A stretch of 64,000 bases of DNA from NCBI RefSeq assembly GCF_026559675.1, contig NZ_CP092891.1, positions 2,852,001-2,916,000 of the forward strand, in the 5' to 3' direction. Shown piece after piece: positions 1 through 9,568 of this stretch. The stretch's first letter is position 1. The number at the start of each line of letters is the position of its first letter. Origin of the DNA: Microbacterium oxydans. GTDB lineage: Bacteria; Actinomycetota; Actinomycetes; Actinomycetales; Microbacteriaceae. The position numbers and the translations under genes were made by a program. Under the pieces are notes generated by a model that did no database searches, had not been told where the DNA came from, and saw nothing but the letters and a program-made list of their open reading frames with translations.

Positions 1-768
1 GCTGGAGCCGACCAGGACGACCTCGCCGGGAAGCCAGGACAGATGCGCGACGGCGTCTTCGACGGAGTCGCCCGGTGCCTTCTCGACGGCGGCGGTGCGA
101 CCGTCGGGCAGCAGCTCCGTCGCCATCGCGAGGACCTCCTGCGCGTGCGTGTCGCCGACCGTGCGGATCGCCCCGGTGTCGAGACCGGGCGGCACGTCGA
201 ACGGCACGAGGGACACCAGCCGGAGATCGACGCCGCTGTCCCCGGCGAGGGCGACCGCCTCGTCGAGCAGCGCATCGGCGCCCGGGCGCGAGCCCACCGC
301 GACCGTCACCCGCGGGATGACGTGGTCGTCCTGCAGCGCCGCACCCACCGGTGCCAGCGCGACCGGGATGGTCGACGAGTGCAGGAGCTCCGACGCGACG
401 CTGCCGAGCCGGTGGCGTCCGAGGATGCCGCCTCCCGCCGCGCCGATCACGATCACCCGGGCGCCGAACTCCTCGCCGGCGGCGATGAGACCCTCGGCGA
501 ACGACTCCGAGAAGCGCACGTGACCGCTGCGGGTCAGCTCCTGCGGCAGCCGGACGACCGCGTCGCCCAGCCACTTCTTGGCCTGGGCCCGGATGTGCTC
601 CTCGTAGGCGCGCTCCGGCGGGACCGCGGCGCTGCGCGTGCCCTCGTTGGGCAGCACGATCACCAGGTGCAGCGTCGCACCGAGGCTGCGGGCGAGCCGC
701 GCACCGAGCGCCGCGGCATCCGCTCCCGCATCCGTCGCCGTGTAGCCCACGACGACCGAGCCGGTCAT
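1..768 (-). CDS. Universal stress protein, tandem UspA domains (partial; runs off the left edge)
   Basis: The visible 256 codons hold a complete first UspA domain (about residues 1-140) and much of a second one. The first domain ends in the nucleotide-binding signature of ATP-binding Usp proteins: GAAGGGILGRHRLGS followed by a conserved VPV/IPV-like strand (IPVALAP). Usp proteins are cytoplasmic dimers that bind ATP and support survival under starvation or oxygen limitation. The ATG shares its A with the TGA stop of the amine oxidase gene upstream (TGATG), so the two are very probably translationally coupled. The C-terminal end lies outside the window. The exact stress role cannot be read from the sequence. 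Confidence 0.9.
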   Translation of the reverse strand, partial: MTGSVVVGYTATDAGADAAALGARLARSLGATLHLVIVLPNEGTRSAAVPPERAYEEHIRAQAKKWLGDAVVRLPQELTRSGHVRFSESFAEGLIAAGEEFGARVIVIGAAGGGILGRHRLGSVASELLHSSTIPVALAPVGAALQDDHVIPRVTVAVGSRPGADALLDEAVALAGDSGVDLRLVSLVPFDVPPGLDTGAIRTVGDTHAQEVLAMATELLPDGRTAAVEKAPGDSVEDAVAHLSWLPGEVVLVGSS

Positions 769-2150
769 CAGCTGCCGCTCTCGACAGCGCCGGCGTCGCG
801 ACCGGCCTCGACGATGTTCGAAGCCACGAGGTGACCCATCCGGATCGCCCCGTCGACGTGCTGGTATCCGGCACCGGCCATGTCGCTGCACGCGAAGTGG
901 ATCGGACCGACGGCCGTGCGGAGGTCGGCGCCGTAGCGGTGCAGACCACCCATGTCGAAGCTCGCGGCGTAGGCACCGCGGGTCCACTCCTCGCTGCCCC
1001 AGTCGCTCTCGTAGTAGACGACCGGGTTCTTGGCCTCGGGGCCGTAGTAGTGCGAGAGCGACTCGAGGATGCGCTCCTTGCGCTCCTCGGCCGAGAGCTC
1101 GAACACGCCGTCGGCGTTGGCGTCGGAGACGAAGCCGACCAGGGTGCCGCGCTCGTCGCCGTGGTTCGTGTTGTCGTACGCCTCGTGCGAGAGCTCGTAG
1201 GGGCTGAACGCGGTGCCGCTGAGGCCCTGCTCGCGCCAGAACGGGCGGTCGTAGACGGCGTGCACCTTGATGACGAAGCCCATCGATAGGTGCTGGTGCA
1301 GCTGGTGCTGACGACGCGGCAGCGGCGGGACGAACGAGATGCGGCTGTACAGCACGGGGGCGTGCGCGAGGATCGCGTGGCGGGCGCGGACCGTGAGCTC
1401 GTCCGTGGTGGCCACGACGCCGGCATCCGACCACTCCAGGGTGCGCACGGGCTGGTTCAGCAGCACGTCGTCGCCCAGGCGCTCGGCCAGTCGCAGCGGA
1501 ACCTGCTGCAGTCCGCCGACGACGCGCTTGTCCAGGATGAAGTCGGCGTCGACGAGGTTGGAGTACGAGCCGGCGGATGCCGCCATCAGCAGCGACTGCA
1601 GCAGCGAGAACGCGTGCGTCGGCTTGGTGAGCATCGCCGATCCGGTGGCGAAGGCCAGGTTGCGCACGGCCTCGTCGTCGTCGGTCTGCTGACGCAGCCA
1701 GGCGTCCCAGGAGATGGAGTCCCAGTCGGCCGCGCTCGGGTGCGCCCACGGGCGGTCCGGGTCGATCTCGGCGACCAGGGCATCGAGGATGTCGGTGACC
1801 CGGGCGATCTCCGCCTCGGTCTCCGGGGCGACGGGGAACATCTCGCCGGTGAAGCGGTGCGCCTTCCCGTCGGGGCCGACGTAGACGCTGTCGCCCTCGC
1901 GATAGCGGCTGTACGTCTCGAGCCCGAGCTCCTCGATCGCGTCCTTGAGCGCGTCCTGATCCGGCGAGACCCACTGGCCGCCGATCTCGAGCATGGCGCC
2001 GTCGATGACGTCGGTCCAGAGGCGTCCGCCCACGCGGTCGCGGGCTTCCAGGACGGCGACCGACAGGCCGGCCTTGCGCAGGTCGTTCGCCGCGGTGAGC
2101 CCTGCGGCTCCGGCGCCGACGATCAGTACGTCGCGAGTGATCTCAGCCAT
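768..2150 (-). CDS. Flavin monoamine oxidase, probable putrescine oxidase
   Basis: A 460-residue FAD-dependent amine oxidase. The N-terminus carries the Rossmann dinucleotide fold and following motif (VGAGAAGLTAANDLRKAG, then EARDRVGGR), and the C-terminal FAD contact region contains GAGYQHVDGAIRMG. Enzymes of this family oxidise a primary amine to an aldehyde with release of ammonia and peroxide. gabT lies directly upstream, so putrescine to 4-aminobutanal is the most likely reaction, with gabT acting after an aldehyde dehydrogenase step. No aldehyde dehydrogenase is visible in the window. The start at MAEITRDV was chosen because AAGGAG lies 7 bases upstream; a longer open frame to 2852 runs antisense-like through gabT and is not credible. 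Substrate is inferred from context only. Confidence 0.85.
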   Translation of the reverse strand: MAEITRDVLIVGAGAAGLTAANDLRKAGLSVAVLEARDRVGGRLWTDVIDGAMLEIGGQWVSPDQDALKDAIEELGLETYSRYREGDSVYVGPDGKAHRFTGEMFPVAPETEAEIARVTDILDALVAEIDPDRPWAHPSAADWDSISWDAWLRQQTDDDEAVRNLAFATGSAMLTKPTHAFSLLQSLLMAASAGSYSNLVDADFILDKRVVGGLQQVPLRLAERLGDDVLLNQPVRTLEWSDAGVVATTDELTVRARHAILAHAPVLYSRISFVPPLPRRQHQLHQHLSMGFVIKVHAVYDRPFWREQGLSGTAFSPYELSHEAYDNTNHGDERGTLVGFVSDANADGVFELSAEERKERILESLSHYYGPEAKNPVVYYESDWGSEEWTRGAYAASFDMGGLHRYGADLRTAVGPIHFACSDMAGAGYQHVDGAIRMGHLVASNIVEAGRDAGAVESGS

Positions 2151-2179
2151 CTGCAACTCCTTCGTTGGGTGAAGTAGTG

Positions 2180-2220
2180 CCGGTCGCGACCCGAAATCCC
2201 CCGATTGGGGTCGCGACCGG
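2180..2220 (-). terminator. Perfect 13-bp hairpin between gabT and the amine oxidase
   Basis: Arms 2180-2192 and 2208-2220 are perfect inverted copies (core GGTCGCGACC) around a 15-nt loop. A second hairpin, 8 bp with a 4-nt loop, sits at 2233-2252 just after the gabT stop. Neither has a U-tract. Partial termination or mRNA stabilisation between the two cistrons is the likely role. Confidence 0.5.
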
Positions 2221-2257
2221 ACAGGGGTGTGGGGCCGCGCGGGTGCGCGGCCGCACG

Positions 2258-3625
2258 TCAGTCCGTGGCCGCGGCGAGGGCGGCAGCCACGATGTCGAGG
2301 CCTTCGTTCAGCAGGTTGTCGCCGATCGAGAGCGGAGGGAGGAAGCGGATGACGTTGCCGTACGTTCCGCAGGTGAGCACGATGACGCCCTGGGCGATGC
2401 AGGCCTTGGCGACGGCTGCCGTGAGAGCGGCGTTCGGAGCCTTGGTCTCGGGGTCGACGAACTCGGCGGCGATCATCGCGCCGTGGCCGCGGACGTCGCC
2501 GACGCGGGGGTCGTTCTGCTGGATCGCGGTGAGGCGGTCCGTGAGGATGGAGCCGATCTCGCGCGCACGCTCGATCACGCCGTCGTTCTCGAACACGTCG
2601 ATCGAGGCGAGGGCCGCAGCGCAGGCGATCGGGTTGCCGCCGTACGTGCCGCCGAGTCCGCCGGAGTGCGAGGCGTCCATGATCTCGGAACGGCCGGTCA
2701 CCGCCGCGAGCGGAAGGCCGCCCGCGATGCCCTTGGCCGTCGTGATCAGGTCGGGCTCGATGCCGAAGATCTCGCTCGCGAACATGTGCCCCGTGCGGGC
2801 GAAGCCGGTCTGCACCTCGTCGGCGATGAAGACGACGCCGTTCGCGCGGCACCAGTCGACGATCGCGGGGAGGAAGCCGTCGGCGGGGACGATGAAGCCG
2901 CCCTCGCCCTGGATCGGCTCGATGATGACCGCGGCCAGGTTGTCGGCGCCGATCTGCTTCTCGAGCTGGAGGATGACGCGGGCGGCGGCCTCGCGGCCGT
3001 CGAGCCCATCGCGGAACGGGTACGACATCGGGGCGCGGTACACCTCGGGCGCGAAGGGTCCGAAGCCGCTCTTGTAGGGCATCGACTTGGCGGTGAGCGC
3101 CATCGTCAGGTTGGTGCGGCCGTGGTAGCCGTGGTCGAAGGCGACGACGGCCTGGCGGCCGGTGAACTTGCGGGCGATCTTGATCGCGTTCTCGACGGCC
3201 TCGGCACCGGAGTTGAACAGCGCGCTCTTCTTCGCGAAGTCACCGGGGGTGACGCGGTTGAGGGCCTCGGCGACACCGACGTACGACTCGTACGGCGAGA
3301 TCATGAAGCAGGTGTGCGTGAACTGCGCAGCCTGCGCGGCGACGGCCGCGGCGACCTTGGGGTGCGCGTTGCCGACCGTGGTCACGGCGATGCCGGAGCC
3401 GAGGTCGATGAGCGAGTTGCCGTCGGCGTCCACCACGACGCCGCCGCCTGCGGCGACCGCTGCGATCGGGACCGTGTGTCCGACACCCGCGGCCACGGCA
3501 TCCGCCTTGCGCGCGAGGATCTCGGCCGAGCGAGGGCCGGGGAGGTCCGTGACCAGGCGACGCTCCTGCGGGAGGTCGGGTCCGCCGAGAGGGACTGCGG
3601 GGGCTGCGGTGTCGAGGAGTGCCAT
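2258..3625 (-). CDS. gabT: 4-aminobutyrate aminotransferase
   Basis: A 455-residue class-III PLP aminotransferase, the normal length for GabT. It converts 4-aminobutyrate and 2-oxoglutarate to succinate semialdehyde and glutamate. Diagnostic features are the phosphate-binding NSGAEAVENAIKIAR, the substrate-site EPIQGEGG, the PLP-stacking ADEVQTGFARTG and the Schiff-base lysine K298 in TTAKGIAGG. It faces a PucR-type regulator across 96 bp, the usual arrangement for PucR-controlled GABA/putrescine genes in actinobacteria. The amine oxidase and Usp genes follow on the same strand. Start codon ATG agrees with family N-termini. Confidence 0.93.
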   Translation of the reverse strand: MALLDTAAPAVPLGGPDLPQERRLVTDLPGPRSAEILARKADAVAAGVGHTVPIAAVAAGGGVVVDADGNSLIDLGSGIAVTTVGNAHPKVAAAVAAQAAQFTHTCFMISPYESYVGVAEALNRVTPGDFAKKSALFNSGAEAVENAIKIARKFTGRQAVVAFDHGYHGRTNLTMALTAKSMPYKSGFGPFAPEVYRAPMSYPFRDGLDGREAAARVILQLEKQIGADNLAAVIIEPIQGEGGFIVPADGFLPAIVDWCRANGVVFIADEVQTGFARTGHMFASEIFGIEPDLITTAKGIAGGLPLAAVTGRSEIMDASHSGGLGGTYGGNPIACAAALASIDVFENDGVIERAREIGSILTDRLTAIQQNDPRVGDVRGHGAMIAAEFVDPETKAPNAALTAAVAKACIAQGVIVLTCGTYGNVIRFLPPLSIGDNLLNEGLDIVAAALAAATD

Positions 3626-3672
3626 GTTCGCGAGCGTACGGCGGCGGGGAAGCGCCTCGCACTCGCCGGGTC

Positions 3673-3706
3673 GTACAATCTAGATGAGGATTTCGCCCCA
3701 CTGTAC
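3673..3706. promoter_or_regulatory. gabT/pucR divergent promoter with GTACA...TGTAC repeat
   Basis: GTACA (3673-3677) and TGTAC (3702-3706) form an inverted repeat in the 96-bp divergent region. TACAAT at 3674-3679 is a good -10 for the plus-strand regulator. TAGATT on the opposite strand (within 3676-3684) could serve gabT. A plausible PucR operator; no binding data. Confidence 0.45.
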
Positions 3707-3721
3707 ATTTCGGGAGTTCGC

Positions 3722-5230
3722 ATGGCCGGAGAGGATCACCCGACGCTGCGGTCCCTGCTCCGCCGTCGCGATCTCGGGCTCGCGCTCGTCCCCCGCGAGG
3801 CCGATCTGGCGGACGGCGCACTCGACCGCCCGCTGCGCTGGGTGCACAGCTCGGACCTCGCCGATCCGACCCCGTTCCTGTCGGAGGATCTGGCGCTGCT
3901 GACCACGGGCACGCAGTTCGACGAGGCGGTCGGCATCGACACGTACGTCGGGCGCCTCTCCGACCGCGGCGTCCTCGGCCTCGGCTTCGGCACCGAGGTG
4001 CACCGCGCCGGCATCCCGGAGGAGCTCGTCGCGGCGTGCGCCACCCACGGGATGCCGCTGTTCACGGTGCCGTACCGCACGCCGTTCATCGCGGTCGCCC
4101 GCGCGCACTCCGAGGCCATCGCCGCGCAGGCCTATGCCCGACGCTCCTGGGCGCTGGACACCCAGCGCGCACTGGCCCTCGCGGCACTGCGCCCGAGCGG
4201 GCTCGAGGCGACGATCGCCGAGCTCGCGCGGCGGCTCGACGTCTGGGCCGGGATGTTCGACGCCGCGGGGGCCGTGCTGGTCTCGCATCCGCGGGATCGG
4301 ATCGACGACCGCGTGCTCGATGCCCTGGGCGAGCGGGTGATGGAGATCCTCACCCGCGGGCTCGAGGCCGGACAGTCGCTCACCCTCGGCAACCACACCT
4401 TCATGCTGTTCACGGTGGGGCGCGGCGGCCATCTCCGCGGCGTGATCGCCCTGGCCGTCGACGCTCTCGACCCCGAGGCGCGGTCGGTCGTGACCTCGGT
4501 GATCGCGATGGCCGGGCTCGCCATGGAGCAGAGCGAGCAGCTGGCCCGGAGCCGTCGTCGTCTGCACGCGCAGCTCCTCGGATCGCTGCTCTCCGACGAT
4601 CCGACCCTCGCCCGGCGGGTGCTGGGCAGCCTGCCGCCCGCCCCGGTTGTCGTGGCCGTCGCCGCGGACGCACCGGCCGGCGCGCTCACGGACTGGTGGG
4701 AGCGGCACCGCGTGGAGCACGGCACCCCCGTCTTCCTGGCCGAGTCCGAGGACGGCGTGACGATGTGCCTGTCCGCCGGTGACGAGGGCCTGCTCGACGA
4801 GGTCGCGGCGCGCTTCGGCATCCGCATCGGCGTCTCGGATCCGGACGGCTACGACGCGTTCGGCCGGGCGCACGCGCAGGCGCTCACGGCCCTGCGCCAG
4901 CAGGGGGTGCACGGCGTCGCACGCTACGCCGACACCGTGGGTTCGAGCATCCTCACGGCGCTGGCGACGGACGAGGCGCGCCTGGTGGCGGAGTCGCGCC
5001 TCGCACCGGTGCGCGAGCACGATGCCCGCACGGGTGCCGAGCTGGAGCGCTCGCTGCGCACCTGGCTCGAGCACGACGCGAGGGCCGAGTCCGCCGCGGC
5101 CGCGCTCGGCGTGCACCGGCACACCCTGCGCTCCCGCATCGCCCAGGCCGGCGCCCTGCTCGACATCGACCTCTCGACCTTCCCCGCCCGCGCCGAGCTC
5201 TGGACCATCCTGCAGACGGCTCGGGACTGA
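3722..5230 (+). CDS. PucR-family transcriptional regulator of the GABA/putrescine module
   Basis: A 502-residue PucR-type regulator. Residues ~1-130 form the PucR N-terminal ligand domain (LRSLLRRRDLGLALV, then WVHSSDLADPTPFL). The C-terminal ~60 residues are the PucR helix-turn-helix (SAAAALGVHRHTLRSRI, LDID, then ELW.ILQ). The frame is open upstream through the gabT antisense strand; the start at MAGEDHPT was chosen because it begins the conserved domain and has GGGAG upstream. PucR proteins typically act as inducer-dependent activators of the divergent catabolic gene, here gabT. It ends 9 bp before the convergent rpiR-like gene, with no hairpin between. Confidence 0.88.
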   Translation: MAGEDHPTLRSLLRRRDLGLALVPREADLADGALDRPLRWVHSSDLADPTPFLSEDLALLTTGTQFDEAVGIDTYVGRLSDRGVLGLGFGTEVHRAGIPEELVAACATHGMPLFTVPYRTPFIAVARAHSEAIAAQAYARRSWALDTQRALALAALRPSGLEATIAELARRLDVWAGMFDAAGAVLVSHPRDRIDDRVLDALGERVMEILTRGLEAGQSLTLGNHTFMLFTVGRGGHLRGVIALAVDALDPEARSVVTSVIAMAGLAMEQSEQLARSRRRLHAQLLGSLLSDDPTLARRVLGSLPPAPVVVAVAADAPAGALTDWWERHRVEHGTPVFLAESEDGVTMCLSAGDEGLLDEVAARFGIRIGVSDPDGYDAFGRAHAQALTALRQQGVHGVARYADTVGSSILTALATDEARLVAESRLAPVREHDARTGAELERSLRTWLEHDARAESAAAALGVHRHTLRSRIAQAGALLDIDLSTFPARAELWTILQTARD

Positions 5231-5239
5231 GCGCGGGAG

Positions 5240-6106
5240 CTAGTCCGCGGCGCTCTCCCCGAGATTGGCGGAGACGACCTCGAGGGCATGGGCGCGCGCC
5301 TGGACGGCATCCTCGCCACGCTCGGTGGTGACGGCCGCGGCGAAGACCTCCGCGAACACGAGGTACGCCACGCGGGAGGTGTGCTCGAGCTCGTCGCGGA
5401 AGCTCACCCCGGTCGGGGCGATCACGAGGGACAGCGTCGCGACCTCGGTCAGTGCCGACGCGGCGAATGACGTCAGCGCGATGACGGTCGCTCCGCCGCG
5501 CGCCGCCGCGGTCGCGACGCGCAGGCTCGCCTCGTTCGCTCCGGAGCCGCTCACCACGAGGCACACGTCCTCCGCCGTGAGGTGACGGGCGGCGATCTGC
5601 TGCGCGATGGCATCCGCGATGAACTCGGCCGAGCGTCCGGCCGCGGTCAGCCGCATCGCGAGGTCGTTCGCGATCGGCGACGACAGTCCGTTCGCCAGCA
5701 CGAGCAGGCGACGGGCGGAGGCCGAGAGGCGCACGGCCTCGGCGACCGCATCCGGATCCAGCAGGCTGGCGAGGGCGGGCAGCGAGCCGGCGAGTCGGTC
5801 GATCTCGCCGCGCATGCGACCGAGCACGCCCGGTCCGTGGTCGACCGCCGCCTCGCCCGGACTGCTGCCCAGCTCGGCGGCGAGCGCGACGCGCAGCTGC
5901 GGATACCCGCGGTAGCCGAAGCTCTGACAGGTGCGGACGACCGTGGCGCGGCCGACTCCGGCGCGGTCGGCGAGCTCCTGCGCGGTCCACTCCACGACTT
6001 CATCGGCCGATTCGACGATCAGCTCGGCGACGTGGCGCTCGGCCGGCTGCAGGGTGTTGAGCACCGCGGCGATGCGCGCGGTGGGCGGGGCGCTAGGCGA
6101 GAACAC
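5240..6106 (-). CDS. MurR/RpiR-family regulator with SIS domain
   Basis: A 288-residue regulator: N-terminal RpiR helix-turn-helix (ELADRAGVGRATVVRTCQSFGYRGYPQLR, shown here only as the recognisable ELADRAGVGRATVVRT core) and a C-terminal SIS sugar-phosphate-binding domain (about residues 110-260; LVVSGSGANEASLRVA is the phosphate-binding loop). A GTG start at 6106 is preferred: GGAGGGAG lies 9 bases upstream and it overlaps the second phnE stop by 14 bp. A longer frame to 6157 would overlap phnE by 65 bp. As last gene of the phosphonate-type operon it probably senses a phosphorylated intermediate. Its operator is not identified. Confidence 0.85.
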   Translation of the reverse strand: MFSPSAPPTARIAAVLNTLQPAERHVAELIVESADEVVEWTAQELADRAGVGRATVVRTCQSFGYRGYPQLRVALAAELGSSPGEAAVDHGPGVLGRMRGEIDRLAGSLPALASLLDPDAVAEAVRLSASARRLLVLANGLSSPIANDLAMRLTAAGRSAEFIADAIAQQIAARHLTAEDVCLVVSGSGANEASLRVATAAARGGATVIALTSFAASALTEVATLSLVIAPTGVSFRDELEHTSRVAYLVFAEVFAAAVTTERGEDAVQARAHALEVVSANLGESAAD

Positions 6107-6905
6107 GGCTGCGGGCTCCCTCCATGATCCGGCGGCGGATGGCTCCGGATGCGGCATCGATCAGCATCGTCACCACGACGACCACGATGAGCAGGACACC
6201 CACCGTCGACCACTCACGGTACTGGGTGTACGAGGTCAGCATGTCGCCGATTCCGCCGACGCCGATCAGCCCGAGCACCGCCGAGGAGCGCACGTTGATC
6301 TCGAAGCGGTAGAGCCAGAACGACCAGAACGCCGGTTCGGCCTGCGGCCACACTCCCCAACGCAGCACCTGGAGGGTGCCGCCGCCGGCCGCGCGCGCCG
6401 CTTCGATGGGTCCACGGGGCACGGCCTCGACCGCCTCGTACCCCCACTTCCCGAGGGTGCCGACGCCGTTGATGGCGAGGGCGAGCGCGCCCGTGAACGG
6501 TGTGAGGCCCGTGACCGAGAGGATCACGATCGCGATGATGATCTCCGGTACGGCGCGGATCAGCGAGAAGAGTCCGCGCAGCAGCGCCCGGAGCCAGGCC
6601 GGCCCGAACCCGCGGGCGGCGAGCAGGCTCAGCGGGGTGGCGAGCAGGATGCCGAGGATCGTGCCGACCCAGGCCATCTCGATGCTGCGCCACGTCTGCC
6701 ACAGCGCCTCCGGCAGCTTCTCCCAGTTCGGCGCGGAGAACATCAGGAACGTGTACCGGATGATCTCGGACGGCAGGTCGGCGAGACGGGACCAGTCGAT
6801 GTCGATCGACCAGAACGCGAGCACCACGATGCCGGTGACGAGCGCCCACCCGGCGATCAGCCAGGGACGCCGGGGCTTGGCGGGGACGGTGAGCGCCGCA
6901 CTCAT
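6093..6905 (-). CDS. phnE: Phosphonate-type ABC transporter permease (second copy)
   Basis: A 270-residue inner-membrane permease with about six transmembrane segments (for example VPEIIIAIVILSVTG and VGVLLIVVVVVTMLI) and the cytoplasmic EAA-type loop EAARAAGGGTLQVLRWG that docks onto the ATPase. GLIGVGGIGDML matches the conserved C-terminal glycine motif of PhnE. Its ATG overlaps the TGA of the first phnE by 4 bp-type junction (ATG at 6903-6905, stop at 6902-6904), so the pair forms a heterodimeric channel translated in series. Paired, non-identical PhnE subunits are common in phosphonate, phosphite and hypophosphite importers. Confidence 0.9.
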   Translation of the reverse strand: MSAALTVPAKPRRPWLIAGWALVTGIVVLAFWSIDIDWSRLADLPSEIIRYTFLMFSAPNWEKLPEALWQTWRSIEMAWVGTILGILLATPLSLLAARGFGPAWLRALLRGLFSLIRAVPEIIIAIVILSVTGLTPFTGALALAINGVGTLGKWGYEAVEAVPRGPIEAARAAGGGTLQVLRWGVWPQAEPAFWSFWLYRFEINVRSSAVLGLIGVGGIGDMLTSYTQYREWSTVGVLLIVVVVVTMLIDAASGAIRRRIMEGARSRVLA

Positions 6906-7714
6906 ACGAGCCTCCGTCGGATGGCGTCCGAGACGAGGTCGATCACGATGACGACGATGAGGATCTCCAGGATGATGAGCGAGAGCTGGTCGTAGCGGTA
7001 GAAGGTGCGCACCGCGTCGATGAGCAGGCCCATGCCGCCGGCGCCGACGAGGCCGAGCACGGTCGAGGCGCGCACGTTCAGCTCGAACACGTACAGGGTC
7101 TGGTTCGCGAACGCCGGCCACGCGTCGGGCAGGGCGAGCGTGCGGTTGATCTTGGTCTGCGTCGCCCCGACCGCGCGCCCGGCCTCGAGGGGTCCGCGGT
7201 CGTTGGTGTCGATCGCCTCGGACACGAGCTTCACGATGATGCCCACGTTGAACAGCAGCAGCGCCAGGATGCCGGGGAGCGCGCCCACACCGACCATCGC
7301 GACGAGGATGGCCGCGTACAGCAGGTCGGGGACGCTGCGGATGACGTTGAGGATGCCGCGCACGATGATGCGCGCCGGGGCGTTCGGGTTGGTGGCGCGC
7401 GCGGCCCAGAAGCTGAGCGGCAGCGAGACGGCCGCGCCGATGGCGGTGGCGATCACGGCCATCTGCAGCGTCTCGATCAGCGGCGGGATGGTGCGGGGGA
7501 AGAAGCTCCAGTCGGGCAGGAGCAGCTTGATGATCTTGTCGGCGCCGTTCTGCCAGTTGCGTGCGATGGCCGAGAAGTCGACGCCGATGCCGATCACCGG
7601 CAGGCACATCAGCACGGTGACCGCCACGACCGCGGCGACGATCACCGGGCCCTTCCACGCGCCTGCCGGGCGTGCGGGGACGTCGAGGACCGGAGGGTTC
7701 GGGTCGATGCTCAT
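6902..7714 (-). CDS. phnE: Phosphonate-type ABC transporter permease (first copy)
   Basis: A 270-residue permease, same length as its downstream partner. Transmembrane stretches include [19 protein letters not shown] near the N-terminus and [17 protein letters not shown] near the C-terminus. The EAA-like coupling loop is [17 protein letters not shown], followed by [13 protein letters not shown]. The start MSIDPNPP gives an ATGA overlap with phnC, as expected for a coupled operon. Together with phnC, phnD and the second phnE it forms an importer for a phosphonate, phosphite or related phosphorus compound. The substrate cannot be told from sequence, and no C-P lyase or phosphite dehydrogenase gene is visible here. 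Confidence 0.9.
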   Translation of the reverse strand: MSIDPNPPVLDVPARPAGAWKGPVIVAAVVAVTVLMCLPVIGIGVDFSAIARNWQNGADKIIKLLLPDWSFFPRTIPPLIETLQMAVIATAIGAAVSLPLSFWAARATNPNAPARIIVRGILNVIRSVPDLLYAAILVAMVGVGALPGILALLLFNVGIIVKLVSEAIDTNDRGPLEAGRAVGATQTKINRTLALPDAWPAFANQTLYVFELNVRASTVLGLVGAGGMGLLIDAVRTFYRYDQLSLIILEILIVVIVIDLVSDAIRRRLV

Positions 7715-8535
7715 ACGTCCAGCCGGTCGTCGGGGGTGAGCGAGCGGCCGTAGATGCTCTCGAAGTCGGCGTCGGTCGCACTCGTGGCCGGCCCGTCGTA
7801 GACGACCTCGCCGGCGCGCATGCCGATCATCCGTGCGCCGTACTCGCGCGCGAGGTCGAGCAGGTGCAGGTTGACGAGCACCGTGATGCCGAGGTCGCGG
7901 TTGATCCGGCGCAGGTCGTTCATGACCCCGTGAGCGGTCGGCGGGTCGAGGCTCGCGACCGGCTCGTCGGCGAGGACGATGCGGGGTTCCTGCGCGAGGG
8001 CGCGGGCGATCGCGACCCGTTGCTGCTGTCCGCCCGAGAGCTCGGAGGCGCGGGAGTGCAGCTTGGGCAGGATGCCGACGCGATCGAGTGCCTGGTAGGC
8101 GAGCTGCTTGTCGGCCTCCGGGTAGGCGCCGAGGAGCGTGCGCCACAGGGGCGTGTGGGCGAGGCGTCCGACGAGCACGTTCTGCAGCACGCTCGCGCGT
8201 CCCGCCAGGTTGAAGCCCTGGAAGACCATGCCGATGTCGCCGCGGAGCCGGCGGAGGGTGCGCGGCGAGGCGCCGCTCACGCGGTGCTCCCCCACATCGA
8301 GGGTGCCGCTCGTGACGGGCACGAGGCCGTTGATCGTGCGGATGAGCGTGGACTTGCCGGATCCGGAGAGCCCGACGACGGCGACCATCTCGCCGGCGGC
8401 GATGTCGAGCGACACCCTGTTCAGGCCGACGGTGCCGTTGGGATAGCGCACCGTGACCTCGTCGAGGCGGATGGACCACGGCGTGGACGCCGCAGCCGGA
8501 GCTGCGGCGTCCACGTGCTGGATCTGATCGGACAA
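7711..8535 (-). CDS. phnC: Phosphonate-type ABC transporter ATP-binding protein
   Basis: An ABC ATPase of about 274 residues. Walker A is GLSGSGKST, the signature is [15 protein letters not shown], Walker B is RIVLADEP with ASLDP D-loop, and the switch histidine is in VNLHLLDLA. The placement between phnD and phnE and the PhnC-like [17 protein letters not shown]-loop region identify the subfamily. The start is uncertain: TTG at 8535 begins one base after the phnD stop and gives a normal N-terminus, while a GTG at 8565 would overlap phnD by 29 bp. Neither has a strong Shine-Dalgarno, which suggests coupling to phnD translation. Confidence 0.9.
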   Translation of the reverse strand: MSDQIQHVDAAAPAAASTPWSIRLDEVTVRYPNGTVGLNRVSLDIAAGEMVAVVGLSGSGKSTLIRTINGLVPVTSGTLDVGEHRVSGASPRTLRRLRGDIGMVFQGFNLAGRASVLQNVLVGRLAHTPLWRTLLGAYPEADKQLAYQALDRVGILPKLHSRASELSGGQQQRVAIARALAQEPRIVLADEPVASLDPPTAHGVMNDLRRINRDLGITVLVNLHLLDLAREYGARMIGMRAGEVVYDGPATSATDADFESIYGRSLTPDDRLDV

Positions 8536-8536
8536 C

Positions 8537-9526
8537 TTACTGGAGCCCCAGGGCCTGCGCGGCACGGGCGACGACGTCGAGCGAGTCGGGGTCGGCCGGG
8601 GCGAGCTTGGTGATCGAGTAGATGCTGGTGAGGATCTCGGAGCCCTCGGGGGTGTTCGAGAAGTCCTCGAGCGCCTTCGTGATGCGGTCCTGCAGCTCGG
8701 GCGAGAGGTCGGACGAGAGCGCGACGCCGTCGTTCGGGATCTCCTCGGTCATCGCGAACACGACGACCTTCTGGCCGACGTCGGGGGTGTCCTTCGCGAC
8801 GATCGTGCGCGCGTCCCAGAAGCTGAAGCCGACCTCGGCGTCGCCGTTGTAGACCGCGAGCACCGAGGCATCGTTCGCGGTGACGGGGATCTGCTGGATG
8901 TCGGTGTCGGTGTCGAGGCCCGCCTCCTGCAGCGCGAGGATCGGGTAGATGTAGCCGGCGGGCGAACCGGGGCCGAGGACGGCGACCTTCGCGCCCTTGA
9001 CCTTGTCGATGCTGTCCAGGCCCGCCGGGCCCGTCATCGCGTCGGCGCCGTTGCAGAACAGCATCCCGTCGCGCTCGACCGGCTCGTCGTCGCAGTACTT
9101 GTCGGGGTTGTTCGTCATGAACTGCGCCGGGTAGGTGATGTTGCCGTTGCGCTCAGTCTGCAGCACGACCTTCGCGTCGTACATGTCGTTCGCCTGCCAC
9201 AGCTGCAGCGACGGCAGGAAGCCGATCTGCGCCTGGCCGGCACCCATCGCCTCGACGGCGGCCTGGTAGTCCTTCGACACGACGCCGGTGACCTCGATGC
9301 CGAGCTCCTTCGTCAGGTAGTCGGTCAGGGGCGCGGCGGTGTCGACGAGCCCGTCCTGGTCCTGCGAGGGCACGAGTGCGAGCACGATCGAGTCGGGGTC
9401 GGCGGCCGGAGCGGAGGACTCGCCGGGTGCGGCGGTACTGCCGGAGCAGCCCGCGAGCGCCACGGTCAGCAGGGCGCCGACCGCGACGAGGCCCGCTGCG
9501 GAGGAGCGGAAGAGAGAGGTACGCAT
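8537..9526 (-). CDS. phnD: Phosphonate-type ABC transporter substrate-binding lipoprotein
   Basis: A 329-residue PhnD-family lipoprotein. The signal peptide ends in the lipobox VALAGC with acylated Cys27. The mature protein has the PhnD layout, including [25 protein letters not shown] (ligand phosphate loop) and [13 protein letters not shown]. It captures the ligand outside the membrane and delivers it to the PhnE pair. Two ATGs are available (MNMRTS). The second was chosen because GAAGG then sits 6 bases upstream; at the first it would touch the start codon. It follows the HAD gene by 42 bp. Confidence 0.9.
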   Translation of the reverse strand: MRTSLFRSSAAGLVAVGALLTVALAGCSGSTAAPGESSAPAADPDSIVLALVPSQDQDGLVDTAAPLTDYLTKELGIEVTGVVSKDYQAAVEAMGAGQAQIGFLPSLQLWQANDMYDAKVVLQTERNGNITYPAQFMTNNPDKYCDDEPVERDGMLFCNGADAMTGPAGLDSIDKVKGAKVAVLGPGSPAGYIYPILALQEAGLDTDTDIQQIPVTANDASVLAVYNGDAEVGFSFWDARTIVAKDTPDVGQKVVVFAMTEEIPNDGVALSSDLSPELQDRITKALEDFSNTPEGSEILTSIYSITKLAPADPDSLDVVARAAQALGLQ

Positions 9527-9568
9527 GTTCATCCTTCGATGGGTGGGTGTGTGAGGGAGGGAGGGGTC

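Noticed and set aside
2165..3721. Long open plus-strand frame leading into the PucR gene, which would give a 1021-residue protein
   Set aside because: It lies antisense to gabT, has no family similarity and reflects high-GC codon bias; the PucR domain begins at 3722.
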